Position numbers and translations under genes: made by a program. The notes under the pieces are model-generated. The model was given only the letters and a program-made list of their open reading frames with translations. It was not told the origin of the DNA and did no database searches. A stretch of 10,979 nt of DNA from Gammaproteobacteria bacterium. GTDB lineage: Bacteria > Pseudomonadota > Gammaproteobacteria > Tenderiales > Tenderiaceae. The stretch is from assembly GCA_027001525.1 (NCBI GenBank), contig JALTMR010000526.1, forward strand, positions 22,018 to 32,996, given 5' to 3'. Below, one piece after another: positions 1-7,229 of this stretch (positions are counted from its first letter, which is position 1; each line of letters opens with the position of its first letter).

Positions 1-1499
1 ACACTTTGGCGCCGTCTACGCATCATCAAACCAAGCAAAACCAGCGCTAAGACCGCACCCCCACCCGCCACAGCCAACATCGTGGGATTTTCCAGCAAGC
101 TATCAATAAAGCTGGGTTGCGGTGGCGGGGTTCTTACTGCTGGTGTGGTTTTTTCAGCAACCGACGAAGACTCTTGCTCCGCACCTGCGGCAACCACGTC
201 ACCCGACACGGGCTCCAAGGAGGAGCTTTCGTCAATCACAGAGAGATCAACCTCATTTTTTTCGATCACATCCGCGGGAGCTGACACTTCCGCCGGCTGC
301 GCAGCCAATCCCCCCTGCAACGCACTCATGGTGTCGTCTTGCAAAGTGATTAAGCGCTGAACATTAGCCAATTGCTTTTCCAGCTCATTCAACCGGGAAC
401 GTAAGTCAGCATTTTCCTGGCGGCTCGCCTCAGCTGACTCCAGCGCCACCGCTAGCTGCTGCTGCAACGTCGCCACCTTGCCTTCGTCTGCACCGCCGCT
501 CCCGCCAGAGGAAGCCGCGTCATCAGGACTAACAAGTTGCAATCGAGCCTGAGCCGCGCCCCCCGATGCAGAAGGCGACACACCACCAGCCCCGCCCTGA
601 GACTGTGCCAGTTGTTCAGCCACCGGGGCTGATTCGGTAGCAAGCTGACGCTGCCCCGCCGGCCGGGCTCCGGTCTTCCCTTTACTGGCTAGCCAAGCCT
701 GATATTGACGGTTTGTTTCACTGGCGGCCTGACCTCTGGAAAGCGCAGCAATCGTACTCATCTGGGGAGCCCGTAACACATACCCGGCCTTCAGATTATT
801 AACATTACCGTTAATGAAAGCTTCCGGGTTTTCCTTCAGCAGTGCCAACATCATCTGAGGAACGCTAACGGATGAATCCGGCCGCATATCTCTGGCTATG
901 GCCCACAACGTATCCGTTGTCTTGGTGGGACCATAGGAACCAGAACCCGGCGCGGCAAAAGTCACCTCATGGCGCGCCGTGCTCTCAAACTCGTTCATCG
1001 CCTCACGGGCAATGGTAGCGGGGGAGGTGACGGCTTCTTCGATGGGTGATGCCGCTTCACCCTTATCAAAAACTGGAGGATCCAATAACAGCGTATACTC
1101 ACGAAGCATCTGGCCATTAGCCCAGTTCACGGAAAGGATAAAATTCAGAAATGGTTCGCGTACGGGCGCTCGGGATGAAACTTTCACGTAGGGCGCAGAA
1201 CGACCCTCACTCACTACTTCAAATTCCAGATTGGAAAGTATCTTCATACGATCCAACCCCATGCGTTCAAAAGCAGCTTTGGGTGCCAGACGTACTTCCA
1301 GGCCATCCAGCTCGCCTTCGTCCACTGAAATCAGTCGTATGCTTGCATCCAACGGCTGATTTAATCCAGAGTGAACGTCGATATCGCCCATGCCGAGCGC
1401 GTAGAGGCTTGCCGATGGGGCCAACAGGCACGCCCCCACAGCTGCTACCACCCTGCGCACCCTCATTCCTTTACGCAATTTCCCGTTTTTGTCTGTCAT
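1..1499 (-). CDS. fimV: FimV-like type IV pilus / polar assembly protein, N-terminal part (runs off left edge)
   Basis: The minus frame stays open from an ATG at 1499 to the window edge, giving about 499 residues with no stop. Residues 1-34 look like a signal peptide: a basic stretch to R16, a hydrophobic core, then a likely cleavage near A34. The mature N-terminus has the FimV hallmark GLNQPLDA (about residues 45-52). A LysM peptidoglycan-binding domain follows (about 188-240; TLWAIARDM, then a conserved AGYVLRAP end). After that come a low-complexity Gly/Ser/Ala/Pro linker, a Leu/Gln/Glu-rich coiled coil (about 340-396), an acidic linker and one membrane helix (about 474-490) followed by RRRR. 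This is the FimV order: periplasmic part, membrane anchor, then a cytoplasmic TPR part, which would lie outside the window. FimV proteins are usually about 900 residues or more, so roughly half is present. Members support secretin assembly, type IV pili and polar signalling. Family call firm; exact role inferred. Confidence 0.9.
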   Translation of the reverse strand, partial: MTDKNGKLRKGMRVRRVVAAVGACLLAPSASLYALGMGDIDVHSGLNQPLDASIRLISVDEGELDGLEVRLAPKAAFERMGLDRMKILSNLEFEVVSEGRSAPYVKVSSRAPVREPFLNFILSVNWANGQMLREYTLLLDPPVFDKGEAASPIEEAVTSPATIAREAMNEFESTARHEVTFAAPGSGSYGPTKTTDTLWAIARDMRPDSSVSVPQMMLALLKENPEAFINGNVNNLKAGYVLRAPQMSTIAALSRGQAASETNRQYQAWLASKGKTGARPAGQRQLATESAPVAEQLAQSQGGAGGVSPSASGGAAQARLQLVSPDDAASSGGSGGADEGKVATLQQQLAVALESAEASRQENADLRSRLNELEKQLANVQRLITLQDDTMSALQGGLAAQPAEVSAPADVIEKNEVDLSVIDESSSLEPVSGDVVAAGAEQESSSVAEKTTPAVRTPPPQPSFIDSLLENPTMLAVAGGGAVLALVLLGLMMRRRRQS

Positions 1500-1528
1500 C
1501 GCTCTCAACTTTATAACCGCTTCGTCCT

Positions 1529-1556
1529 ACTATAACGGCAAGGGCGGAAACGTCAT
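1529..1556 (-). promoter_or_regulatory. Candidate sigma-70 promoter for fimV
   Basis: Read on the minus strand, ATGACG (1551-1556, 4 of 6 to the -35 consensus) lies 16 bases upstream of TATAGT (1529-1534, 5 of 6 to the -10). This would start transcription about 20-25 bases before the fimV ATG at 1499. The 139-bp gap 1500-1638 between the second asd and fimV shows no clear intrinsic terminator, so fimV could also be reached by read-through. Judged by eye only. Confidence 0.35.
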
Positions 1557-1638
1557 TAATGAACATGCGTATCAATGAAATTCACGCTGGCAACACTATC
1601 TTTATCTACGAAACTAGCCTCATCAAGATACTGCCGTC

Positions 1639-2664
1639 CTATATATAGTCTTTTATCAAAATTTCCGCGATCTGAATACTATTCAGGGCTGCGCCCTTGC
1701 GAACATTGTCGGCCACTATCCAAAGATCTAAACCCCTTGGATGCGAAATATCCTGCCTGATTCTACCAACAAACACTGAATCCTGCCCCGCCGATTCAGT
1801 CACAGCGGTAGGATAGTCATCATCCGCCACACCGCCGACCACCTCAACACCCGGTGCCTTATCCAATAAGGCCCGGACGGCATCGGCAGTGATTTGCACT
1901 TCAGTTTCGATATGAACGGCCTCTGAGTGACCAAAAAAGACAGGAGCCCGGACAGCGGTAGGGTTGATCTGAATAGCTCTATCCCCCATCACCCGCTGGG
2001 TCTCACTGACGATATCCATCTCTTCCTTGGTATAGCCATTGTCCTGAAGCGCATCAACCAAGGGTAGAATATTGAATGCGATCTGCCTTGAATAGACTTT
2101 GGTCTCCAACGATTTACAGTTAAGTAATGCCGCTGTCTGGCTGGCCAGCTCCTCTATGGCCGCTCTCCCCGACCCGGAGACGGCCTGACAGGCCGTGACA
2201 TTGATTCGCTCAATTCCAACCGCATCATGTATGGGTTTTAACGCTACCACCATTTGAATAGTGGAGCAATTAGGATTAGCAATGATATGACTTTGATTAT
2301 ATTGAGCTATTTCCTCAGGATTTACCTCGGGCACCACCAAAGGCACATCCTCATCCAAACGAAATTCGGCGCTGTTATCAATGACAATGCAACCAGCCCC
2401 CGCCGCCTTGGGGGCGTACTCCGCAGCCACCTCACATCCCGCAGCAAAAAAAGCGATTTGTACCTTGGAAAAATCGAATTCTGCCAGATTTTTCACCGAT
2501 ACATTTTTGCTGCCAAACTGGATCCGCCCACCCGCGTCACCCGGCTCTGCCAGCGGATAGAGAGTTCCCACAGGAAACTCACGCTCAGCGAGCATCTCAA
2601 TAATCGTTTCACCCACCACCGAAGTGGCACCGACAACGGCAATACCGTAACTCTTTTCTGACAT
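1639..2664 (-). CDS. Aspartate-semialdehyde dehydrogenase paralogue, Usg/Asd2 type
   Basis: 341 residues, ASADH fold. The N-terminal Rossmann motif is GATSVVG (12-18). The family landmarks VVPEVNP (110-116) and ADNVRKGAALNS near the C-terminus are clear. The catalytic set appears intact: nucleophile C133 in ANPNCST, Q160 in CQAVSGSG, R239 and H246 in GHSEA. The spacings C to Q (27) and R to H (7) match C135/Q162 and R267/H274 of E. coli Asd. Overall it resembles E. coli Usg, which to my recollection has lost the cysteine (PNSLT), so this member may be an active NADPH-dependent enzyme converting aspartyl phosphate to aspartate semialdehyde. It starts 6 nt after the first asd stop. Its GGAG ribosome-binding site lies inside the end of asd at a long 12-nt spacing, suggesting translational coupling. 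Its position before fimV matches the Pseudomonas usg-1 locus. Family call is firm; activity is inferred. Confidence 0.88.
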   Translation of the reverse strand: MSEKSYGIAVVGATSVVGETIIEMLAEREFPVGTLYPLAEPGDAGGRIQFGSKNVSVKNLAEFDFSKVQIAFFAAGCEVAAEYAPKAAGAGCIVIDNSAEFRLDEDVPLVVPEVNPEEIAQYNQSHIIANPNCSTIQMVVALKPIHDAVGIERINVTACQAVSGSGRAAIEELASQTAALLNCKSLETKVYSRQIAFNILPLVDALQDNGYTKEEMDIVSETQRVMGDRAIQINPTAVRAPVFFGHSEAVHIETEVQITADAVRALLDKAPGVEVVGGVADDDYPTAVTESAGQDSVFVGRIRQDISHPRGLDLWIVADNVRKGAALNSIQIAEILIKDYI

Positions 2665-2670
2665 CGAAGA

Positions 2671-3783
2671 TTAGTGCTCCAGTAAAATCCGTAGCATACG
2701 ACGCAGGGGCTCAGCAGCCCCCCACAATAATTGATCGCCCACAGTAAACGCAGACAGATACTCATCGCCCATGGTCAACTTGCGCAACCGCCCCACCGGC
2801 ACCGTTAACGTACCTGTCACGGCAGCAGGCGTCAGCTCTTTCATAGTCAGCTCACGATCATTGGGAATGACACTGACCCAGTCGTTGTGGCTGGCAATGA
2901 TCTCATCAATCTCATCTAAAGGCACATTTTTGGTCATTTTGACAGTCAGGGCCTGGCTATGGCAACGCATGGCGCCAATACGGACACAAAGTCCATCGAT
3001 GGGAATCTGATTATCGCTGCGTCCCAAAATCTTGTTCGCCTCAACCTGAGCCTTCCACTCCTCCTTGCTCTGCCCGGATGCCAGCGCCACATCCAGCCAG
3101 GGAATCAGTGAGCCGGCCAGGGGCACCGGCCAGGCTTCAGTCGGGTAGCCGTCCGAGCGCATAAACTCGGTCACCTTTTTATCGATTTCGAGAATACCGG
3201 CAGCAGGATCATCCAGCAGCCCGCTGACGTCGGCGTGAATCGCTCCCATCTGCGCGATCAGCTCACGCATATTACGGGCACCAGCACCGGAGGCCGCCTG
3301 ATAGGTCATGGGAGAGATCCACTCCACCAACCCCTTTTCAAACAGCCCGCCAATCGCCATCAGCATCAGGCTCACCGTACAGTTGCCGCCAACATAGGTT
3401 TTCACGCCACCGGCAAGCCCCTCTTTGATCACCTCTTTGTTCACGGGGTCGAGGACGATGATGCTGTCATCCTTCATCCGCAATGCAGAAGCCGCGTCAA
3501 TCCAATACCCCGCCCAACCAGCGGCACGCAGTGGCCCGTACATCTCTCTCGTATAATCCCCGCCCTGACAGGAGATGATAACGTCCATCGTCCGCAGCTC
3601 ATCGACAGACCGGGCATCTTTCAGCACAGGCGTCTCTTTACCTACCTCCGGCCCCGGCTGCCCGACCTGAGAGGTAGTAAAAAAAACCGGCTCAATTTCC
3701 GCAAAATCGTTCTCATCACGCATCCGCTGCATCAGCACCGAACCCACCATGCCCCGCCAGCCGATCAGGCCTACTCGTTTCAT
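2671..3783 (-). CDS. asd: Aspartate-semialdehyde dehydrogenase (main Asd)
   Basis: 370 residues from the ATG at 3783, close to the 367 of E. coli Asd. The enzyme reduces L-aspartyl-4-phosphate to aspartate semialdehyde with NADPH, in the cytoplasm; this is the branch point to diaminopimelate/lysine, threonine and methionine. Visible landmarks: nucleotide-binding GWRGMVGS near the N-terminus, nucleophile C135 in GGNCTVS, Q162 in YQAASGAGA, and the arginine and histidine of [13 protein letters not shown] spaced as in E. coli R267/H274. A GTG directly before the ATG is in frame. I prefer the ATG because the Shine-Dalgarno AAGAGGA (3791-3797, minus strand) is 7 nt from it but only 4 nt from the GTG, and because the ATG gives the E. 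coli cysteine numbering exactly. It lies 77 nt after leuB, with a hairpin in the gap, and 6 nt before the second asd. Confidence 0.97.
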   Translation of the reverse strand: MKRVGLIGWRGMVGSVLMQRMRDENDFAEIEPVFFTTSQVGQPGPEVGKETPVLKDARSVDELRTMDVIISCQGGDYTREMYGPLRAAGWAGYWIDAASALRMKDDSIIVLDPVNKEVIKEGLAGGVKTYVGGNCTVSLMLMAIGGLFEKGLVEWISPMTYQAASGAGARNMRELIAQMGAIHADVSGLLDDPAAGILEIDKKVTEFMRSDGYPTEAWPVPLAGSLIPWLDVALASGQSKEEWKAQVEANKILGRSDNQIPIDGLCVRIGAMRCHSQALTVKMTKNVPLDEIDEIIASHNDWVSVIPNDRELTMKELTPAAVTGTLTVPVGRLRKLTMGDEYLSAFTVGDQLLWGAAEPLRRMLRILLEH

Positions 3784-3790
3784 CACTCAA

Positions 3791-3797
3791 TCCTCTT
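3791..3797 (-). promoter_or_regulatory. Ribosome-binding site deciding the asd start
   Basis: AAGAGGA on the minus strand, 7 nt upstream of the ATG at 3783. The in-frame GTG at 3786 would have only 4 nt of spacing, so the ATG is the better start. Confidence 0.6.
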
Positions 3798-3806
3798 AGT
3801 GACAGC

Positions 3807-3847
3807 GCGAAGAGAGGCAGAACACCCAGGAGTCTGCCGCTCTGCGC
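3807..3847 (-). repeat. Inverted repeat / RNA hairpin between leuB and asd
   Basis: GGCAGA (3816-3821) pairs with TCTGCC (3833-3838) around an 11-nt loop. Pairing continues outward through AGAG/CTCT (3811-3814 with 3840-3843) and GCG/CGC (3807-3809 with 3845-3847), broken by single mismatches at 3815/3839 and 3810/3844. That makes 13 paired positions. No U-run follows on either strand, so it is not a canonical intrinsic terminator. It sits in the 77-nt leuB-asd spacer, just upstream of the asd ribosome-binding site, and could act as a processing or stability element or a partial attenuator. Confidence 0.6.
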
Positions 3848-3860
3848 TGCTAACAGATGT

Positions 3861-4934
3861 TTAACCCAGCGCGGCCACTACCGCATCGCCCATGCCGGAG
3901 CAGCTCACCTTCGTCGCTCCCTCGGAGTAGATATCCACCGTACGACAGCCGTCCGCCAACACCTTGCTTACGGCGTCATCCACCAATTGGGCCGCCGCCT
4001 CGTTATTGAAGGTATAGCGCAGCATCATGGAGACCGACAAAATCGTCGCTAGCGGATTGGCAATATCCCGGCCGGCAATGTCGGGGGCCGACCCATGAAT
4101 GGGCTCATACATGCCCTTGTTATTCTGATCCAGCGATGCCGACGGCAACATGCCAATGGAACCGGTCAGCATCGACGCCGCATCAGAGAGAATATCGCCA
4201 AAAATATTACCCGTCACAATCACATCAAACTGTTTCGGTGCCCGCACCAGCTGCATCGCCGCGTTATCCACATACATGTGGCTCAGCTCGACCTCGGGGT
4301 ACGCCTTACCGACCTCGATCACCACCTCTTTCCACAGCTCGCTGCACTCCAGCACATTCGCCTTCTCAACGGAGCAGAGACGCTTGTCGCGCTTCATGGC
4401 GATATCAAATGCCACATGCGCCACACGACGCACCTCTGATTCGCTGTAGAGCATGGTATTGAACCCCACCCGCTCACCGCTGCGCACCTCAATGCCGCGC
4501 GGCTCGCCGAAGTAGATATCCCCCGTCAGCTCGCGCACGATCATAATATCGAGCCCGGCCACCACTTCGGGCTTCAGACTGGAGGCATCCGCCAGCTCGG
4601 GGTAGAGCAGTGCCGGGCGCAAATTACCAAACAAATTCAGCTCCTTGCGGATGCGCAGCAAGCCGCGTTCCGGGCGCAGCGGACGATCCAGCGTGTCGTA
4701 CTGTGGCCCGCCTACCGCGCCGAGCAAAATAGCATCAGAGGCCTTGGCCAGCGCCAGGGTTTCAGCAGGCAGCGGATCACCTGCCACGTCATAGCCCGCA
4801 CCGCCGATGGCCCCTTCGGTCAGCGCGATATCGAGGCCGTGGTTCGCCTTAAGCGCCTCCAGCACCTTCACCGCTTCACGAACAATCTCGGGGCCGATGC
4901 CATCACCGGGTAGCACTGCAATCTTATGTGTCAT
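3861..4934 (-). CDS. leuB: 3-isopropylmalate dehydrogenase
   Basis: 357 residues, the usual family length. It oxidises and decarboxylates (2R,3S)-3-isopropylmalate with NAD+, giving 2-oxoisocaproate (4-methyl-2-oxopentanoate), the penultimate step of leucine synthesis, in the cytoplasm. Landmarks: [10 protein letters not shown] (8-17), the arginine-rich substrate segment [16 protein letters not shown] (84-99) typical of LeuB rather than isocitrate dehydrogenase, [10 protein letters not shown] with Y141, K191 in SVEKANV, D223 in YVDNAAM, the metal-binding D247 and D251 of [14 protein letters not shown], and the NAD-binding [12 protein letters not shown] (277-288). The ATG is preceded by a GAGAGAGAG purine tract suitable as a ribosome-binding site. 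It lies 36 nt downstream of leuD, consistent with a leuCDB operon. Confidence 0.98.
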   Translation of the reverse strand: MTHKIAVLPGDGIGPEIVREAVKVLEALKANHGLDIALTEGAIGGAGYDVAGDPLPAETLALAKASDAILLGAVGGPQYDTLDRPLRPERGLLRIRKELNLFGNLRPALLYPELADASSLKPEVVAGLDIMIVRELTGDIYFGEPRGIEVRSGERVGFNTMLYSESEVRRVAHVAFDIAMKRDKRLCSVEKANVLECSELWKEVVIEVGKAYPEVELSHMYVDNAAMQLVRAPKQFDVIVTGNIFGDILSDAASMLTGSIGMLPSASLDQNNKGMYEPIHGSAPDIAGRDIANPLATILSVSMMLRYTFNNEAAAQLVDDAVSKVLADGCRTVDIYSEGATKVSCSGMGDAVVAALG

Positions 4935-4970
4935 GTCTCTCTCTCAAATCTGCTTAAATTCAGTTGTCTT

Positions 4971-5636
4971 CTACGAGCCTGTCGCACGGGGGTCAGCGTT
5001 GCGAAACAACCACGGCGAAGCAGCCCGGTGCTTCTCCTCAAAGGCCTTAATCTCGTCAACGTGTTGCAACGTCAGACCGATGTCATCCAGCCCATTGAGC
5101 AGACAGTGTTTACGGAACTCATCCACTTCGAAGGGGAAAGTGTCACCGCCCGGCGTCGTCACCACCTGACGGGGCAGATCGACCTCCAGGGCGTAGCCCT
5201 CGGTCGCTGCCGTCTCCGCGAACAGCTGATCCACCACCGTCGCCGCCAGGACAATAGGCAAAATGCCGTTTTTGAAACAGTTGTTATAGAAAATATCGGC
5301 AAAGCTCGGCGCGATAATGCAGCGAAAACCGTAATCTTCCAACGCCCACGGCGCGTGCTCACGGGAGGAGCCACAGCCAAAGTTATCACGCGCCAGCAGT
5401 ACCTGAGCCCCCTGGTAACGCGCTTGGTTGAGCACAAAATCGGGGTTCAGCGGGCGATGGTGATTATCCACCCCCGGCTCGCCACGATCCAGATAACGCC
5501 ACTCATCAAACAGGTTGGGCCCAAAACCGCTGCGTTTAATCGATTTCAGAAACTGCTTCGGAATAATGGCATCCGTATCCACATTGGGACGATCCAGCGG
5601 TGCCACCAAGCCTTTCAGCGTTACAAACTTCTCCAT
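4971..5636 (-). CDS. leuD: 3-isopropylmalate dehydratase small subunit
   Basis: 221 residues from the ATG at 5636, slightly longer than E. coli LeuD (201). It is the swivel-domain subunit that pairs with LeuC to isomerise 2-isopropylmalate to 3-isopropylmalate. Landmarks: the N-terminal [19 protein letters not shown] (about 13-31), [12 protein letters not shown], the characteristic [16 protein letters not shown] motif (about 84-99) and FKNGILPI (about 121-128). An in-frame GTG directly precedes the ATG. The Shine-Dalgarno AAAGGAG (5644-5650, minus strand) is 7 nt from the ATG and only 4 from the GTG, so I start at the ATG. That ribosome-binding site overlaps the leuC stop codon, and the gap to leuC is 12 nt, so the two subunits are probably translationally coupled. 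The Ala/Ser/Arg-rich tail after about residue 205 is unremarkable. Confidence 0.97.
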   Translation of the reverse strand: MEKFVTLKGLVAPLDRPNVDTDAIIPKQFLKSIKRSGFGPNLFDEWRYLDRGEPGVDNHHRPLNPDFVLNQARYQGAQVLLARDNFGCGSSREHAPWALEDYGFRCIIAPSFADIFYNNCFKNGILPIVLAATVVDQLFAETAATEGYALEVDLPRQVVTTPGGDTFPFEVDEFRKHCLLNGLDDIGLTLQHVDEIKAFEEKHRAASPWLFRNADPRATGS

Positions 5637-5643
5637 CACCCTG

Positions 5644-5650
5644 CTCCTTT
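5644..5650 (-). promoter_or_regulatory. Ribosome-binding site for leuD, overlapping the leuC stop
   Basis: AAAGGAG on the minus strand, 7 nt before the leuD ATG (5636). Its first bases lie in the leuC TAA (5649-5651), which fits coupled synthesis of the two subunits. Confidence 0.65.
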
Positions 5651-7067
5651 AAGCCGTCATGTCGCGAACGTCGGTAAAATGACCGGCAATAGCCGCCGCA
5701 GCCGCCATTGCCGGACTGACCAGATGGGTACGACCACCTGCCCCCTGACGCCCCTCAAAGTTACGGTTTGAGGTAGAAGCGCAATGCTCCCCCTCACCCA
5801 GGCGATCCGCATTCATGGCCAGACACATGGAGCAGCCCGGCTCACGCCACTCGAAACCGGCATCGATAAAAACCTTGTCCAGCCCCTCTTCCTGCGCCTG
5901 CGCCTTCACCAGCCCGGAGCCTGGCACCACCAGCGCCTGCTTGACGGATGACGCCACCTTGCGCCCTTTCACCACCGCCGCCGCCGCCCGAAAATCCTCG
6001 ATGCGGGAGTTGGTGCAGGAGCCGATAAAGACGCGATCCAGCTTGATGTCAGTCACCGGCATATTCGCCTTCAGCCCCATATAGGCCAGCGCCTTCTCCA
6101 TCCCCGTGCGTTTGACCGCATCGGGCTCGGCCGCCGGGTCAGGCACTCGCGCGTCTACCGCCACCACCATCTCCGGGGAGGTTCCCCAGGTCACCTGCGG
6201 CTTGATCGCTTCGGCATCGAGTTCCACCACCTTGTCGAACACCGCATCCGTATCACTGTGCAGCTCAGACCAGGCCGCCACCGCCGCCGGCCACTGCGCC
6301 TCGCCAGGAGCATAGGGACGCCCTTTGACGTATTCGATAGTCTTCTCATCCACGGCCACCATCCCGGCTCGCGCGCCGGCCTCGATGGCCATATTACACA
6401 CCGTCATGCGCCCCTCGATGGAGAGATCCGCAATCGCCTCACCACCAAACTCAATGGCGTAACCTGTGCCCCCGGCAGTACCAATCTCACCGATAATAGC
6501 CAGCACAATGTCCTTGGCAGTCACCCCGGCGCCCACCTTGCCGTTGACCTTCACCAGCATATTTTTCGACTTTTTCTGAATCAGACACTGCGTCGCCAAC
6601 ACATGCTCCACCTCTGAAGTGCCGATACCGTGAGCCAGAGCCCCCAGCGCACCGTGGGTGGAGGTGTGCGAATCACCACACACCACCGTCATGCCCGGCA
6701 ACGTCGCCCCTTGCTCCGGCCCCACCACATGCACAATCCCCTGACGCAGATCGTTCATCTTGAACTCGGTAATGCCGAACTCGTCGCAATTGGCATCCAG
6801 CGTCTGCACCTGCAACTTGGAGATAGGATCAGAGATGCCCGCCAACCCCGCAGCCCGATCAGTCGTGGGGACGTTGTGATCCGGCGTGGCCAGATTGGCA
6901 TCGACCCGCCATGGCTGACGCCCGGCCAGGCGCAACCCTTCAAACGCCTGAGGCGAGGTCACCTCATGCACCAACTGGCGATCGATATAGATCAGACAAC
7001 TGCCATCGTCGTTGGCCCGCACTACGTGGGCATCCCACAATTTGTCGTACAACGTCTTACCGGACAT
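5649..7067 (-). CDS. leuC: 3-isopropylmalate dehydratase large subunit
   Basis: 472 residues, close to the 466 of E. coli LeuC. It is an aconitase-superfamily enzyme carrying a 4Fe-4S cluster and forms a heterodimer with LeuD to interconvert 2- and 3-isopropylmalate via dehydration and rehydration. Landmarks: [13 protein letters not shown] at the start, TPDHNVPT (61-68), [19 protein letters not shown] (129-147), [12 protein letters not shown] (149-160), and the three cluster cysteines C351 in FIGSCTNSR and C412/C415 in [11 protein letters not shown]. The C-terminal [10 protein letters not shown] (433-442) is the family signature. The ATG at 7067 has GAGGG 8 nt upstream. First gene of the leuCDB run, transcribed away from the LysR regulator. 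leuA is not in the window. Confidence 0.98.
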   Translation of the reverse strand: MSGKTLYDKLWDAHVVRANDDGSCLIYIDRQLVHEVTSPQAFEGLRLAGRQPWRVDANLATPDHNVPTTDRAAGLAGISDPISKLQVQTLDANCDEFGITEFKMNDLRQGIVHVVGPEQGATLPGMTVVCGDSHTSTHGALGALAHGIGTSEVEHVLATQCLIQKKSKNMLVKVNGKVGAGVTAKDIVLAIIGEIGTAGGTGYAIEFGGEAIADLSIEGRMTVCNMAIEAGARAGMVAVDEKTIEYVKGRPYAPGEAQWPAAVAAWSELHSDTDAVFDKVVELDAEAIKPQVTWGTSPEMVVAVDARVPDPAAEPDAVKRTGMEKALAYMGLKANMPVTDIKLDRVFIGSCTNSRIEDFRAAAAVVKGRKVASSVKQALVVPGSGLVKAQAQEEGLDKVFIDAGFEWREPGCSMCLAMNADRLGEGEHCASTSNRNFEGRQGAGGRTHLVSPAMAAAAAIAGHFTDVRDMTA

Positions 7068-7091
7068 CTACAAGACCCTCTATCGTTTAAT

Positions 7092-7137
7092 ACTGCCGAA
7101 CCGCCAGAGAGGTATGCTCCCCGCCCCCTCTGGCAGT
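7092..7137 (-). repeat. Inverted repeats in the leuC leader
   Basis: GCCAGAG (7103-7109) pairs with CTCTGGC (7128-7134); after one mismatch two more G-C pairs form (7111-7112 with 7125-7126). Separately, ACTGCC (7092-7097) is complementary to GGCAGT (7132-7137), so the 7132-7134 bases can join either pairing. In the minus-strand leader RNA the promoter-proximal arm therefore has two possible partners. There is no U-run after either structure. This may be an attenuator-like switch or simply a stable 5' structure. Confidence 0.5.
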
Positions 7138-7158
7138 CAAAAAAGAAACCGTGGCGCC

Positions 7159-7187
7159 ATCTTAGCCAGCGCGCTAACATAAGACAA
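7159..7187 (-). promoter_or_regulatory. Candidate promoter of the leuCDB operon
   Basis: On the minus strand TTGTCT (7182-7187, 4 of 6 to -35) is 17 nt upstream of TAAGAT (7159-7164, 4 of 6 to -10). Transcription would begin near 7152, leaving a leader of roughly 85 nt that contains the inverted repeats at 7092-7137. Both boxes are weak, as expected for an activator-dependent promoter. Confidence 0.4.
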
Positions 7188-7196
7188 ATTCATTGT
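7184..7196. promoter_or_regulatory. Possible LysR-type operator in the divergent gap
   Basis: ACAA (7184-7187) and TTGT (7193-7196) form an AT-rich inverted repeat with a 5-nt centre. It overlaps the candidate -35 of leuC and lies about 35 bases before the LysR start. LysR-type regulators usually bind such imperfect dyads between themselves and a divergent target. Short and therefore weak evidence. Confidence 0.3.
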
Positions 7197-7217
7197 TTTT
7201 ATGGTTTGAATTCCAGC

Positions 7218-7222
7218 AAGGA
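7218..7222 (+). promoter_or_regulatory. Ribosome-binding site supporting the TTG start of the LysR gene
   Basis: AAGGA, 7 nt before TTG at 7230. This spacing, with the conserved LysR N-terminus beginning right after, decides for the TTG start. Confidence 0.6.
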
Positions 7223-7229
7223 ATAGATT

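Noticed and set aside
1422-1436. A lipobox-like V-G-A-C at residues 21-24 of FimV
   Set aside because: The hydrophobic core continues past the Cys to a better signal peptidase I site near A34, and FimV proteins are not known as lipoproteins.
4926-5771. A 281-codon plus-strand frame opposite leuD
   Set aside because: It is antisense to the clear leuD gene, rich in Arg/His/Gln with no recognisable domain, and overlaps three real genes of the operon.
7137-7193. An 18-codon minus-strand leader peptide before leuC
   Set aside because: It has only three leucines, not clustered, no ribosome-binding site, and its ATG lies upstream of the candidate -10 box, so it would not be on the transcript.
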